Of a DNA stretch of 64,000 nt, positions 8,484 to 17,474 are shown piece after piece; within the stretch, counting starts at the first letter, position 1, and every line of letters starts with the position of its first letter. This DNA is from Clostridiaceae bacterium. Lineage in GTDB: Bacteria > Bacillota > Clostridia > Lachnospirales > Lachnospiraceae. Location: contig CAJSZV010000017.1 of assembly GCA_910574345.1 (NCBI GenBank), forward strand, positions 1-64,000, given 5' to 3'. A model generated the notes under the pieces. That model did no database searches, was not told the origin of the DNA, and was given only the letters and a program-made list of their open reading frames with translations. Both the position numbers and the translations under genes were made by a program.

Positions 8484-8618
8484 ATAGGAAAGCGGGTCCT
8501 ATATTATGTACATAAAAGCTTTGAAATTCAGGTCAAATAACAGTTGATAAAAAGTATATTCCAGAGTAAAATCAAGAAAGGTTTGTTGGAAGAATCAAAA
8601 GAGGAGGGAACAGAGGAG

Positions 8619-9164
8619 ATGATCCAATACCGGAATCTGCATGCCGATGAATTAAACAGAGAGCTATTGAAAGATTTTATCCGTCACCAGAAGGTGGAGA
8701 AGTGCTGGAGAAAGGAAGATGGGCAATGGCTTATCAGAGATGACCCTTTTACCGACGACTGGACAGAGGAAGATTATGAGACTCTGATTTTTTGTCTGAA
8801 AAATACTCTTAAGACCGGTGGATTTGTGTACGGGGCCTTTCAAGGGGAAAAACTGAAAGGTTTTGTATCTGTGGAACAGGAAATATTCGGCGGCAGACAC
8901 AGATATCTTGATCTGTCCAGCATCCACGTGTCGGAGGATATGAGAGGCCAAGGAATCGGAGCCGGACTTTTCCGGGCGGCAAAGGAATGGGCCAGGGAAC
9001 AGGGAGGAAGAAAGCTGTATATATCGGCTCATTCGGCGGTGGAAACCCAGGCATTTTATAGGAGGATGGGGTGCGTGGAAGCAGAAGAATACGATCACAG
9101 GCATGTGGAGCGGGAGCCTTATGACTGTCAGCTGGAGTACAGACTGACAGAATCAGACGACTGA
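8619..9164 (+). CDS. GNAT family N-acetyltransferase
   Basis: A 181-residue protein of the GNAT fold, predicted to transfer an acetyl group from acetyl-CoA to an amine of unknown identity. The start at 8619 is preferred over an in-frame ATG at 8544 because GAGGAGGGA lies 9 bp upstream. Acetyl-CoA binding motif A is clear: LSSIHVSEDMRGQGIGAGL, with the R/Q-x-x-G-x-G/A loop. The C-terminal SAHSAVETQAFYRRMGC segment is the usual motif B region. The N-terminal segment with CWRKEDGQWLIRDDPF is common to a clostridial subfamily whose substrate I do not know. It appears monocistronic, with its own terminator at 9181. Confidence 0.85.
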   Translation: MIQYRNLHADELNRELLKDFIRHQKVEKCWRKEDGQWLIRDDPFTDDWTEEDYETLIFCLKNTLKTGGFVYGAFQGEKLKGFVSVEQEIFGGRHRYLDLSSIHVSEDMRGQGIGAGLFRAAKEWAREQGGRKLYISAHSAVETQAFYRRMGCVEAEEYDHRHVEREPYDCQLEYRLTESDD

Positions 9165-9180
9165 TGTTTTCAGACAACAG

Positions 9181-9212
9181 GTTCGCCCTTTGGCAGACCG
9201 GGCGGGCTTTTT
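9181..9212 (+). terminator. Terminator after the acetyltransferase
   Basis: CGCCC and GGGCG form a short GC stem around an 11-base loop, and the hairpin ends in a run of five T. It lies 20 bp after the acetyltransferase stop. Confidence 0.65.
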
Positions 9213-9253
9213 GATGCCGTTTAATATGGAACATGAAGGAGGAGAATTAAAAC

Positions 9254-9952
9254 GTGAGACCATTGATTTTGCTGACAACAGGATTTGGGATTGTCAGGGG
9301 TATGAAGCAGCGTCAGTTATTTCAGGACTATGCAGACGCGGTTTATGAAGCAGGAGGGCAGCCTGTGCTGGCTCTTGGAATGGATGATGAGCTGGCGGAG
9401 CGGGCAGACGGCCTGTTTCTTACAGGAGGTGTGGATATTGAGCCGTGCCGCTATGGCATGGAACGAAAGGAATGGTGCGGGGAGGCGGACCTGGACAGGG
9501 ACGAGGAGGAACTGAGGCTCTTTTCTTTGTTTGCCGGCAAAAGGAAACCGGTGCTTGGAGTATGCCGGGGGCTGCAGCTGATCAATACGGCTCTCGGAGG
9601 TACTTTGTGGCAGGATCAGGAGACGGAGTGCCAGGTGCCGGGCCACAGAGACGGGACGGTTCACTGTGTACAATTTGAGGAGGACGGTCTCTTTGGCAGA
9701 TTGTTTGGCCGGGAGATTTTGATCAACAGCTATCACCATCAGTCTGTGAGAACCTTGGGTGATGGCCTTCGGATTACAGCCAGGGCCGGTAAGATAGCAG
9801 AAGGGTTTGAGCACGAGTCTCTGCCTGTATGGGGGGTGCAGTGGCATCCTGAGCGGATGACAGGGAAGATGCGCGTCACAAAAGAAGGACCGGATATGAA
9901 ACCGCTGTTTTCCCACTTTGTGAAAGCCTGCCGGGAGGGGAGTCAGAAGTAA
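9254..9952 (+). CDS. Class I glutamine amidotransferase-like hydrolase (PuuD / gamma-glutamyl-GABA hydrolase family)
   Basis: A 232-residue peptidase C26-type enzyme with a GTG start at 9254 and GAAGGAGGAG 8 bp before it. The nucleophile Cys sits in VLGVCRGLQLIN, and the His-Glu pair of the triad is in GVQWHPE. LFLTGGVDIEP is the oxyanion-side motif, and INSYHHQSV is characteristic of the PuuD/YvdE group. Family members hydrolyse gamma-glutamyl amides such as gamma-glutamyl-GABA in putrescine breakdown, but no other putrescine gene is nearby, so the substrate is open. The MATE exporter begins 4 bp after the stop, implying one transcript. Confidence 0.88.
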   Translation: MRPLILLTTGFGIVRGMKQRQLFQDYADAVYEAGGQPVLALGMDDELAERADGLFLTGGVDIEPCRYGMERKEWCGEADLDRDEEELRLFSLFAGKRKPVLGVCRGLQLINTALGGTLWQDQETECQVPGHRDGTVHCVQFEEDGLFGRLFGREILINSYHHQSVRTLGDGLRITARAGKIAEGFEHESLPVWGVQWHPERMTGKMRVTKEGPDMKPLFSHFVKACREGSQK

Positions 9953-9955
9953 GAG

Positions 9956-11290
9956 ATGAAAAAAGATTTAACCCAGGGAAATGTAGCCCGGACCATGGTC
10001 TGCTTTGCGGGACCCATGATTCTGGGCAATCTTTTGCAGCAGTGCTACAACATTGCAGATACCTTGATTGTAGGGCGGTTTTTGGGAGCAAATGCCCTGG
10101 CTGCCGTAGGTTCCGCATATACTCTTATGACTTTTTTGACCTCTATCCTTATCGGACTCTGTATGGGAAGCGGTTCTGTGTACTCATTTTATTTTGGAAG
10201 AAAAGACGGGGAGCAAGTGAAAAGCAGCATGGCTGTGGCTTTTATTTTTATCGGCATAGTGACCCTTATCATGAATGCCCTGGTGTTTTTGCTGTGCGAT
10301 AACATTCTGGTTCTTCTGCAGGTGCCGAATACCCTTATGGCCATGATGCATGAGTATGTGTGGATTATTTTTATGGGCATGATTTTTGTCTTTTTGTATA
10401 ACTATTTTTCCTTTCTTTTAAGGGCCCTGGGCAATTCCGTAATTCCTCTGTGGTTTTTGGGAATAGCGGCTGTTATGAATATTATCCTTGACCTGGTGTT
10501 TGTGGTGAAGTTCTCCTGGGGAATCGGAGGAGCTGCCTGGGCTACGGTCATAGCCCAGGCGTTTTCAGGAGTGGGAATTGCATGGTATACGTGGATAAAG
10601 GAGCCGGATCTGCGGCCCGGAAGGGAGAACTTAAGATTCAGAAAGAGATCTGTCACAGAGATTCTTCGCTTTTCCACGGCTGCCTGTATCCAGCAGTCGG
10701 TCATGAACTTCGGAATTCTCATGATTCAGGGATTGGTCAACAGTTTCGGAACGGCAGTTATGGCGGCTTTTGCTGCGGCAGTCAAGATTGATTCCTTTGC
10801 CTACATGCCGGCCCAGGAATTCGGCAATGCATTTTCCATCTTTATCTCGCAGAATCATGGGGCTGGAAGAAAGGACAGAGTGGACCAGGGCACATTAAGT
10901 GCGGTAAAAGTGTCAATACTGTTCTGTCTGGCAGTGTCGGCGGCAGTGTTTGTACTGGCTCCATGGCTGATGATGATATTTGTGGAAGCCGGTGAGCAGG
11001 AGATTATCGCCATAGGAGCCGGTTATCTGCGGATTGAGGGGGCATTTTACTGCGGAATCGGGCTTTTGTTTCTTCTGTATGGCTATTACAGGGGAGTGGA
11101 AAAGCCTGAGATGTCTGTGGTGCTGACAGTGATTTCTCTGGGAACCCGTGTGGTTCTTGCCTATACTTTGGCGCCTCTTGCGGGAGTAAATGCCATCTGG
11201 TGGGCGATTCCTGTTGGCTGGGTACTTGCAGACGGGGCTGGTTTCCTCTATATGAAAAAGCTTAATTCACGGAAAAAGATAACTATATAG
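9956..11290 (+). CDS. MATE family multidrug/metabolite efflux transporter
   Basis: A 444-residue inner-membrane transporter with about 12 helices in two MatE repeats. The N-terminal sequence LTQGNVARTMVCFAGPMILGNLLQQCYNIADTLIVGRFLG is typical of the clostridial branch of cation-driven MATE exporters (cited here only as family landmarks: GPMILGNLLQQ and ADTLIVGRFLG). The second half repeats the pattern with QQSVMNFGILMIQGLVNSFG. It exports cationic or drug-like compounds in exchange for Na+ or H+; the actual substrate cannot be read. Only 4 bp separate it from the amidotransferase gene, so the two are co-transcribed. Confidence 0.9.
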   Translation: MKKDLTQGNVARTMVCFAGPMILGNLLQQCYNIADTLIVGRFLGANALAAVGSAYTLMTFLTSILIGLCMGSGSVYSFYFGRKDGEQVKSSMAVAFIFIGIVTLIMNALVFLLCDNILVLLQVPNTLMAMMHEYVWIIFMGMIFVFLYNYFSFLLRALGNSVIPLWFLGIAAVMNIILDLVFVVKFSWGIGGAAWATVIAQAFSGVGIAWYTWIKEPDLRPGRENLRFRKRSVTEILRFSTAACIQQSVMNFGILMIQGLVNSFGTAVMAAFAAAVKIDSFAYMPAQEFGNAFSIFISQNHGAGRKDRVDQGTLSAVKVSILFCLAVSAAVFVLAPWLMMIFVEAGEQEIIAIGAGYLRIEGAFYCGIGLLFLLYGYYRGVEKPEMSVVLTVISLGTRVVLAYTLAPLAGVNAIWWAIPVGWVLADGAGFLYMKKLNSRKKITI

Positions 11291-11315
11291 TACAGAAATA
11301 GTGAAATAAAATGAG

Positions 11316-11373
11316 AAAAAAATAAAACTCCCTGAAATAGGGAGGGCCGGCAGACGGGGGGACATCTGCCGGC
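11316..11373 (-). terminator. Two hairpins forming a terminator region between the MATE gene and the lysR fragment
   Basis: Hairpin 1 is GCCGGCAGA / TCTGCCGGC (11346-11373, 10-base loop). Hairpin 2 is CTCCC / GGGAG (11328-11344). Read leftward, hairpin 2 is followed by TTTTATTTTTT, so it can terminate the lysR fragment. Read rightward the stems may act on the MATE transcript but have no T-run. Confidence 0.6.
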
Positions 11374-11487
11374 TAGAGTATGAAAAAGTTTTGAAAAAGG
11401 TGTATCACCTGTTTACAAAAGTTATTATATTGGGTAAATGTGACTAAATTTTTATTAAAATGTGAAATTTTTGTGAACATTGCACAT

Positions 11488-12177
11488 TCATATTTTTTTT
11501 CTCTTGGAGTATTCCCGATAGATGCGGGTAATGTCCTGGAGCACATCAATGTGTTCAAAATCTCTGTGATAAATCATGTTGATCTCCCGTGTCATGCTTA
11601 GATTTTCAATGGACAGTCCTGCCATTTTTCCTTTCCGCATCTCGGAGGCGAAGGTGCTTCTGGGCAGAATGGAGACACCGAAGTTTCTGCGCACCAGATC
11701 TTTGATGGTGGCTACGTTGTCCACCTCCAGGATGACATTGAATTCATCGAAGGACACGTTGTTGCTCTCTAAATGGGAGATAAATAAGTTCCGGGTGGCG
11801 GAGTTCGGCAGCCGCAGAATCAGCTTCTGCTTTTTCAGTTCTTCCAGAGTGACAATCTGTTTTTGAGCCAGGGGATTGTCTTTTGATACGGCCAGGATCA
11901 GGGAATCTGTGTCCAGCATGACACAGTTAAAGTTGGAGTCATTGATTCTGCCCTCAATAATGGCAATGTCCAGGGCATAAGTTTTGAGTTTATAATAAAG
12001 ATTATTTATAGTATCAGAAAGAATTGTTATATGACTGCCCGGATTCAGGTTTGTGTAGACAGCCAGTACTTCGGCTATGACGCTGCTCTCGGAAGAGTGG
12101 GTGATGCCCACGGCCAGGCGGGTCACATTGCGCTTGGAATCTTCCAGGCTTTGAGTCATGTTTTGGTAAAGGGTCGG
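11488..12177 (-). pseudogene. LysR-family regulator, N-terminal DNA-binding domain lost at an IS element
   Basis: About 228 residues of native sequence match the LysR effector-binding domain. NVTRLAVGITHSSES is the linker-to-first-strand region; YALDIAIIEGRI, LAVSKDNPLA and FGVSILPRSTF are typical subdomain landmarks. A full LysR protein is near 295 residues, so roughly the first 70, including the winged helix-turn-helix, are absent. Reading upstream (to the right) the gene runs straight into the inverted repeat of the IS at 12178, and the open frame takes its first 11-12 codons from the IS end. Sequence beyond the far IS end (14289-14431) does not encode the missing part. A regulator without a DNA-binding domain cannot work normally, so I call it a fragment. 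Confidence 0.82.
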
Positions 12178-12223
12178 GTTTTCGACACTTGCTTTTTTTC
12201 GTAAATTCAAAGAATCCCGTATT

Positions 12224-12248
12224 TAAGCCATTTGTGGCTTATTTTTTT
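12224..12248 (+). terminator. Inward-blocking terminator at the left end of the IS
   Basis: TAAGCCA / TGGCTTA with a 4-base loop, followed by seven T. It would stop outside transcription entering the element, a common IS safeguard against transposase over-expression. Confidence 0.65.
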
Positions 12249-12281
12249 GTCAATTTTTTGAATTTTATATGTTGTACGGGG

Positions 12282-12310
12282 TTGTATTTTTATGAGAAGC
12301 GTGCTATAAT
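12282..12310 (+). promoter_or_regulatory. Transposase promoter
   Basis: TTGTAT (12282-12287), 17-bp spacer, TATAAT (12305-12310). It lies 24 bp before the transposase start. Confidence 0.65.
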
Positions 12311-12333
12311 ATAAAGATATGGAGGTTCTTCTC

Positions 12334-14193
12334 ATGAAACTTAATTATGATAAAAAGTCCAAAGACCCTACTTATTTTATTCAAATGGGTATCCGTAACG
12401 GTAAAAAAACGACTACTAAAAATGTAAAACGTATCGGCAAACATTCCGAACTCCTCGCCATTACCACAGACCCCCTTGCTTATGCCAAAGAGCAGGTCGC
12501 GCTCTTCAACCAACAATACAAAGAGGGGAAGACCGATCTCAGCTTTAAAATCGACTTCTCTGAAAAACTTTCCTTTTCTGATGATACCGCTTCCAAATCG
12601 ACTCTCCTTAACATTGGATATTTTATTCTTCAGCATATTTACCATGACCTCCGGATCCGGGATTTCCTTTCCGATATCCAGGCCGGCTCCAAGGCCACCT
12701 TTGACTGTGACACCATTAACCGCTTCCTTACCTTTGCCAGAATTCTGGAGCCTGACTCCAAGCTTGGTACCTTTGACAAGCTAGACACCTATTACGAGCG
12801 GCCTTCTTTTGGCTATCAGCATATCCTCCGCTTTATGGATTTACTGCAAGCCCACTTCGATGATTATCTGGAACATTTGTTCCTTAACAGCTGCCGTGTG
12901 GTAAAGAGGAACACCTCTGTCTGCTACTTTGACTGTACCAACTATTACTTTGAGTCAGAACGGGAAGACGAGGAGTATGTCGATGAGGTTACCGGTGAAA
13001 TTTTAAAAGGACTGCGCCGCTATGGCCCCTCAAAGCAGCATCAGCCCTCCCCCCTGGTACAAATGGGCCTGTTTATGGATGGAAACGGCATCCCCATCTC
13101 CATGTGTATCACCCCGGGGTCCGATAATGAACAGACCTGTGCCGTCCCCCTGGAAAAAAAGATCGCAAAGATGTTCCACGGCAGGCCTTTTATCTACTGT
13201 GCGGATGCCGGCCTGGGCTCTTATGATATCCGTACCTTCAACTCCATGAAAGGGCGAGCTTTTATTGTCACCCAGTCCGTTAAAAAGCTTTCCGAAAAAC
13301 TACAGCAGGCCGTGTTCAGTGACTGTGATTACCGCAGGCTCTCCAACCATGACCCTGTCACCATTCAGGAAATGAAAGCCTTTGACCGGTTTAAAGAAGA
13401 CAACCTTCCTCTGTATCAGGATGTTGTTTATAAAATCTTAATCGCAGACAAGGCAGTCGATACGGGTTTGTATGAAGAAAAAACCTATAAAAATGGGAAG
13501 ACAAAGATGGTTAAGGCAAAAGGACTTTTAAAACAGAGAATCATCGTTACCTTTTCCAGAAAAATGATGGAATACCAGCGTCACATCAGAAACGGACAGA
13601 TAGAACGGGCCCAGAAGATCCTGGACAATTACAACGTAGAGGACGTGAAAAAAGGCCCCCATGATGTAACCCGGTTCATCAAACGGACGTCCGTAGGAAA
13701 GGATGGGGAAAAAGCCTCGGACCATTATGCCATTGACCGGGCAGTTATTGAAAAGGAAGAGCAGTATGACGGCTACTACGCGGTGGCCACCAATCTGGAG
13801 GACCGGGCGGAGGACATTTTGGCGATCAATTCGAGGCGGTATAAAATAGAAGACTGTTTCCGGGTACTGAAAACGAATTTCGATGCAAGGCCGATCCACC
13901 ACCGGAACCGGAGAAGGATTATCGCGCACTTTATGATATGTTACACAGCCCTGCTGATTTACCGATTGTTGGAGAACAAGCTGGATGAATATGGAACCCA
14001 CTTTACCACAGATGAGATATTAGAAACCCTAAAAAATATGAATGTGACAAATACACAGGATTTATTTTATACGGCATCCTATCAAAGCAGCAAGGTATGT
14101 ACCTCTTTAAACGGGATCTTTGAGCTTGGATTAGATAAGAAATACTATCGGCCAAAGGAGTTAAATAAAAAAATCAAAAAAATTTCCGGCTAG
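12334..14193 (+). CDS. IS1634-family transposase
   Basis: A 619-residue DDE transposase. ATG 12334 is preferred because GGAGGT ends 7 bp upstream; an in-frame ATG at 12319 lies before that site. The protein has the IS1634/IS4 layout: an N-terminal region, a central catalytic core starting near CYFDCTNYYFE (first Asp), a second acidic block at FIYCADAGLGSYDIR, and the C-terminal Y-(2)-R-(3)-E-(6)-K-like signature in RRYKIEDCFRVLKTNF. The HFMICYTALLIYRLLE helix follows. It catalyses cut-and-paste movement of its own element. No frameshift or premature stop is seen, so it should be functional. Confidence 0.92.
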   Translation: MKLNYDKKSKDPTYFIQMGIRNGKKTTTKNVKRIGKHSELLAITTDPLAYAKEQVALFNQQYKEGKTDLSFKIDFSEKLSFSDDTASKSTLLNIGYFILQHIYHDLRIRDFLSDIQAGSKATFDCDTINRFLTFARILEPDSKLGTFDKLDTYYERPSFGYQHILRFMDLLQAHFDDYLEHLFLNSCRVVKRNTSVCYFDCTNYYFESEREDEEYVDEVTGEILKGLRRYGPSKQHQPSPLVQMGLFMDGNGIPISMCITPGSDNEQTCAVPLEKKIAKMFHGRPFIYCADAGLGSYDIRTFNSMKGRAFIVTQSVKKLSEKLQQAVFSDCDYRRLSNHDPVTIQEMKAFDRFKEDNLPLYQDVVYKILIADKAVDTGLYEEKTYKNGKTKMVKAKGLLKQRIIVTFSRKMMEYQRHIRNGQIERAQKILDNYNVEDVKKGPHDVTRFIKRTSVGKDGEKASDHYAIDRAVIEKEEQYDGYYAVATNLEDRAEDILAINSRRYKIEDCFRVLKTNFDARPIHHRNRRRIIAHFMICYTALLIYRLLENKLDEYGTHFTTDEILETLKNMNVTNTQDLFYTASYQSSKVCTSLNGIFELGLDKKYYRPKELNKKIKKISG

Positions 14194-14221
14194 GGATTCC
14201 ATACAACATGTTTTAGATACA

Positions 14222-14268
14222 AAAAGAGAAGAAAACCCTGTATTTATGCGGGGATTCTTCTCTTTTAA
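14222..14268. terminator. Strong bidirectional terminator at the right end of the IS
   Basis: AAGAGAAGAA...CCC pairs with GGG..TTCTTCTCTT, a long A/T-rich stem with a GC core, and T- or A-rich flanks on both sides. It ends the transposase transcript just inside the right inverted repeat. Confidence 0.75.
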
Positions 14269-14351
14269 ATTTTTTAAGTGTCGAAAACGGGAGTCTCTCC
14301 ATAAATCAAGAAAAGTCGTCTAAAAAAATATAAAATTTATGAGAAAACTGC

Positions 14352-14380
14352 TGGATTTCTCGTAAATCTGGTTGTATAAT
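14352..14380 (+). promoter_or_regulatory. pyrG: Possible pyrG promoter
   Basis: A perfect TATAAT at 14375-14380 lies 51 bp before pyrG. The -35 position (TGGATT at 17-bp spacing) is weak, so only the -10 box is convincing. No attenuator hairpin is evident between it and the gene. Confidence 0.4.
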
Positions 14381-14431
14381 AGGTAAGTTATTTTTTTATT
14401 TCCCCAGAAAGCCCAAAAGGAGGTTCCCACT

Positions 14432-16030
14432 ATGTCAGTGAAATATGTATTTGTCACCGGCGGGGTTGTGTCCGGTCTTGGAAAAGGCATTACCGCCGCA
14501 TCCCTTGGCCGCTTGTTAAAAGCCCGCGGTTACAAAGTTACCATGCAGAAATTTGACCCTTATATCAATATGGACCCCGGAACCATGAATCCTGTCCAGC
14601 ACGGAGAGGTCTTTGTCACAGACGACGGCGCCGAGACGGATCTGGACCTCGGCCACTATGAGCGCTTTATTGATGAAAACCTGACAAAAAACTCCAATGT
14701 CACCACCGGCAAGGTCTACTGGTCCGTTCTCTCAAAAGAACGCCGCGGCGACTACGGCGGCGGTACGGTCCAGGTCATCCCCCATATTACCGATGAGATC
14801 AAAAGCCGTTTTCACAGAAATTATTCTTCCGCTGACACGGAGATCGCTATTATCGAAGTGGGAGGAACCGTGGGCGACATTGAAAGCCAGCCATTTCTCG
14901 AAGCAATCCGCCAATTCCAGCACGATGCAGGTCCCGGCAATTCTATCCTTATTCATGTGACCCTTATTCCCTATCTGAAAGCCTCCGGCGAACTGAAAAC
15001 AAAACCAACCCAGGCCAGTGTGAAAAATCTCCAGGGTATGGGAATTCAGCCCGATATCATCGTATGCCGCACGGAACATCCCTTAGACGACCATATCAGA
15101 GGCAAGATCGCTCTGTTCTGCAATGTTCCCCAAAGCCATGTGCTTCAGAACCTTGATGTAGAACTCCTGTATGAAGCGCCTCTTGCCATGGAAGAAGAAC
15201 ATCTGGCTCAGGTGGCATGCCAAAATCTGAATCTTCCATGTCCGGATCCTGACCTTGATGAGTGGAAAGCCATGATCAATGCCTGGAAACACCCTAAGTC
15301 CCAGGTAACCATCGCTCTGGTAGGCAAATATATCCAGCTCCATGATGCATATATCTCTGTGGCGGAAGCCCTGAAACACGGCGGCGTGGCCAATGGAGCT
15401 TCCGTCTCCATCAAGTGGATCGACTCCGAGACCGTGACCTCTGATACGGCAGATGAGCTGTTTCATGACGTGAAAGGAATCCTGGTCCCAGGAGGGTTTG
15501 GCAGCCGGGGAATCGACGGCAAGCTGCTGGCCATCCGTTACGCCAGAGAGCACCGGCTTCCCTTCCTTGGCCTGTGCCTGGGAATGCAGCTGGCCATTGT
15601 GGAATTTGCAAGAAACGTGGCCGGCTATGCCGATGCCCACAGCGTGGAACTGGATCCGTCCACCCGCCATCCCGTGATTCATCTCATGCCGGAACAAAAC
15701 GGCATCGAAGACATCGGCGGAACTCTGCGCCTTGGCTCCTATCCCTGTGTGCTGAATCCTGATTCCAGGGCTTTTGAGCTGTACGGCCAGGAGATCGTCC
15801 ACGAACGCCACCGGCACCGCTACGAAGTCAATAACGATTACCGGGAAGTATTGTCCCAAAACGGCATGCTCCTGTCCGGTATGTCTCCGGACAGGCGGAT
15901 TGTGGAGACGATAGAACTTCCTGGCCATCCCTGGTTTGTTGCCACCCAGGCTCACCCTGAATTCAAGTCCCGTCCCAACAAACCCCATCCTTTGTTCCGC
16001 GGATTCATTGAAGCTGCTTTAAAAAAATAA
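14432..16030 (+). CDS. pyrG: CTP synthase
   Basis: A 532-residue cytosolic enzyme that aminates UTP to CTP using ATP and glutamine. The N-terminal amidoligase domain begins [18 protein letters not shown] (P-loop) and continues with [16 protein letters not shown]. The C-terminal class I glutaminase domain (from about 290) has the oxyanion loop GGFGSRG, the nucleophile in FLGLCLGMQ and the His/Glu pair in TQAHPEF. Length is standard for the family. AAAAGGAGG lies 11 bp before the ATG. It is the first gene to the right of the IS element; its promoter appears intact outside the element. Confidence 0.97.
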   Translation: MSVKYVFVTGGVVSGLGKGITAASLGRLLKARGYKVTMQKFDPYINMDPGTMNPVQHGEVFVTDDGAETDLDLGHYERFIDENLTKNSNVTTGKVYWSVLSKERRGDYGGGTVQVIPHITDEIKSRFHRNYSSADTEIAIIEVGGTVGDIESQPFLEAIRQFQHDAGPGNSILIHVTLIPYLKASGELKTKPTQASVKNLQGMGIQPDIIVCRTEHPLDDHIRGKIALFCNVPQSHVLQNLDVELLYEAPLAMEEEHLAQVACQNLNLPCPDPDLDEWKAMINAWKHPKSQVTIALVGKYIQLHDAYISVAEALKHGGVANGASVSIKWIDSETVTSDTADELFHDVKGILVPGGFGSRGIDGKLLAIRYAREHRLPFLGLCLGMQLAIVEFARNVAGYADAHSVELDPSTRHPVIHLMPEQNGIEDIGGTLRLGSYPCVLNPDSRAFELYGQEIVHERHRHRYEVNNDYREVLSQNGMLLSGMSPDRRIVETIELPGHPWFVATQAHPEFKSRPNKPHPLFRGFIEAALKK

Positions 16031-16080
16031 ATCCGCATAATTTTTCTCTCCTGGTCCATACTAACCACGAGGTGAAGAAT

Positions 16081-16254
16081 ATGAACATTTTTCAAAAAGA
16101 TGATGAGGATTTTCTGGATACCCCTATTGCATCCTCCATGGAATGTACAGGGCTGATCCCCGCTCTTCCCGAAACAGAAGAGGAACTGGAAGCTTATGAG
16201 GATATGTTCCCTTATATCACTCCCCCTTCTTCCAAAGATCCCCACATCTCATAG
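16081..16254 (+). CDS. Small acidic protein of unknown function downstream of pyrG
   Basis: A 57-residue protein if begun at ATG 16081, which follows GAGGTGA; a GTG at 16072 would add three residues. It is rich in Asp, Glu and Pro, with the segments DDEDFLDTPIASSMECTGL and PETEEELEAYEDMFPYITPP, and has no membrane helix or known motif. I believe similar short proteins occur beside housekeeping genes in other Lachnospiraceae, but I do not know a function. It lies 50 bp after pyrG without a terminator between them and is followed by a very strong terminator, so co-transcription with pyrG is likely. Confidence 0.65.
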   Translation: MNIFQKDDEDFLDTPIASSMECTGLIPALPETEEELEAYEDMFPYITPPSSKDPHIS

Positions 16255-16266
16255 CACTCTCATGCA

Positions 16267-16300
16267 AAAGACCGGCGGGAGATGGTTCCCGCCGGTCTTT
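16267..16300. terminator. Strong bidirectional terminator between pyrG unit and azlD
   Basis: Perfect 14-15-bp stem AAAGACCGGCGGGA / TCCCGCCGGTCTTT with a short loop. It serves the rightward pyrG unit and the leftward azlCD unit. Confidence 0.85.
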
Positions 16301-16312
16301 GCTCTGTCACGT

Positions 16313-16639
16313 TCACACAAACACTCGCTGAACCATGATCATATAAATCACAGTTCCCGCTCCGATACTTAAAAGCGAATTTCCTTTCCACCAGTGGAGA
16401 ACCACAATAACAGCCACTGCAATCATCTCCGGAAGGCCATGGGAACTTCCCGCCAGACTCACATCCTTTAAGCAGTACACCACCAAAAGCCCCATGGTAG
16501 CATAGGGCAGAGTTCTTCCAAGATACTCCATAAAGGGCGGAGTCTTCTTTCCCGGCGGAAACAAAACAAAGGGTAAAAACCGAGTGAGCATGGTCGCCGC
16601 CACCAGCGCCGCAGCCATACCGATCCCTCTCACAATCAT
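16313..16639 (-). CDS. azlD: AzlD-type small subunit of branched-chain amino-acid exporter
   Basis: A membrane protein of about 108 residues with 3-4 helices, matching the AzlD family in size and in the landmark [27 protein letters not shown] region (key parts: [29 protein letters not shown]). With AzlC it forms an exporter of branched-chain amino acids or analogues such as azaleucine. The ATG at 16639 begins 1 bp after the AzlC stop; an in-frame TTG at 16651 would overlap AzlC and has no spaced ribosome site. Confidence 0.88.
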   Translation of the reverse strand: MIVRGIGMAAALVAATMLTRFLPFVLFPPGKKTPPFMEYLGRTLPYATMGLLVVYCLKDVSLAGSSHGLPEMIAVAVIVVLHWWKGNSLLSIGAGTVIYMIMVQRVFV

Positions 16640-16640
16640 G

Positions 16641-17354
16641 TCACTGTCCAACCTTCTGCGCCTCCTCTCTCAGACTCCTCTTATACCTGAAACCTAATAT
16701 TACCAAAATCAGAACCATGGCCGGGACAATAAAGGAATCAGAACCAAAAACCAGCAGGCAGACCACAGAACTGACTACTCCCCCAATAGCCGGCCCATGA
16801 TCCTTATTCCCCTTCCACTGATCCGTAAAAATCATGACAAACAAAGCCGTCAGGGCAAAATCCAGTCCCTTGGTGTCAAATGTAATCATGCCTCCCAGCA
16901 CACATCCTGTCACACTTCCTGCAAGCCAATAGATCTGATTCAGAAGGGAAATCCACAGATATACCCATTCTCTGTCCAGATGGGGAGGAACCTTTTCACT
17001 GCACAGGACAGAAAAGGTCTCGTCCGTGAGTGCGAATATGAGATAGGGTTTAAACCTTTTTAGATCCCGGTATTTTCCCAGCATGGAAATTCCGTAAAAC
17101 AGATGGCGTGCGTTAATCATCAGCCCCATAAGAAACCCATACATGGGATGAACCATTCCTGCAAGCAATGTCACCCCCACATACTGCAGACTCCCCGCAT
17201 ACACAAACAGGCTCATGGCCAACACCCAGAAGAAACCGAAGCCGTTCACCTTCATGAGAATCCCATAGGCTGTCCCCAGAAACAGATAGCCTACCATAAC
17301 AGGTACTGTCTTGGGAAATGCATAGCGAAGGGCAGCCCTCTTCTTATTTTTCAT
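16641..17354 (-). CDS. azlC: AzlC-type large subunit of branched-chain amino-acid exporter
   Basis: An integral membrane protein of about 237 residues with 6-8 helices. Family landmarks are [19 protein letters not shown] at the N-terminus, [17 protein letters not shown] and the [12 protein letters not shown] motif, then [11 protein letters not shown]. The start is set at 17354, where GGAGG lies 10 bp upstream; a longer frame from 17399 adds a charged 15-residue extension without a ribosome site. AzlC and AzlD are made from adjoining genes in this order and act as a unit. There is no Lrp/AzlB regulator next to them. Confidence 0.88.
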   Translation of the reverse strand: MKNKKRAALRYAFPKTVPVMVGYLFLGTAYGILMKVNGFGFFWVLAMSLFVYAGSLQYVGVTLLAGMVHPMYGFLMGLMINARHLFYGISMLGKYRDLKRFKPYLIFALTDETFSVLCSEKVPPHLDREWVYLWISLLNQIYWLAGSVTGCVLGGMITFDTKGLDFALTALFVMIFTDQWKGNKDHGPAIGGVVSSVVCLLVFGSDSFIVPAMVLILVILGFRYKRSLREEAQKVGQ

Positions 17355-17474
17355 CCGCTTCATTCCTCCACTTTTCCTTGCATTTTTCTCCGTTTCCATA
17401 TACCATAGAGTGGAAATCAGTTATTAATTGTAATATTTCCATATGATTTTGTCAATGAAAGGAACCGAAATCCT

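Larger units (their letters stand above)
12178..14288. mobile_element. IS1634-family (IS4 group) insertion sequence, 2111 bp
   Basis: The element is bounded by perfect 13-bp inverted repeats GTTTTCGACACTT (12178-12190) and its complement (14276-14288). Inside are a promoter, one long transposase gene and terminators at both ends. No matching target duplication is seen: the left flank reads GGGTCGG and the right flank GGGAGTC. Since the lysR gene it cuts is not resumed on the other side, a deletion next to the element or recombination between two copies is likely after insertion. The transposase is intact, so the element may still be active. Confidence 0.85.

Noticed and set aside
12170-14295. 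Target-site duplication of the IS
   Set aside because: GGGTCGG on the left and GGGAGTC on the right share only a few Gs; not a convincing duplication.
15083-15988. Minus-strand open frame of 301 codons inside pyrG
   Set aside because: Long, but wholly antisense to a clearly functional CTP synthase and without family motifs.
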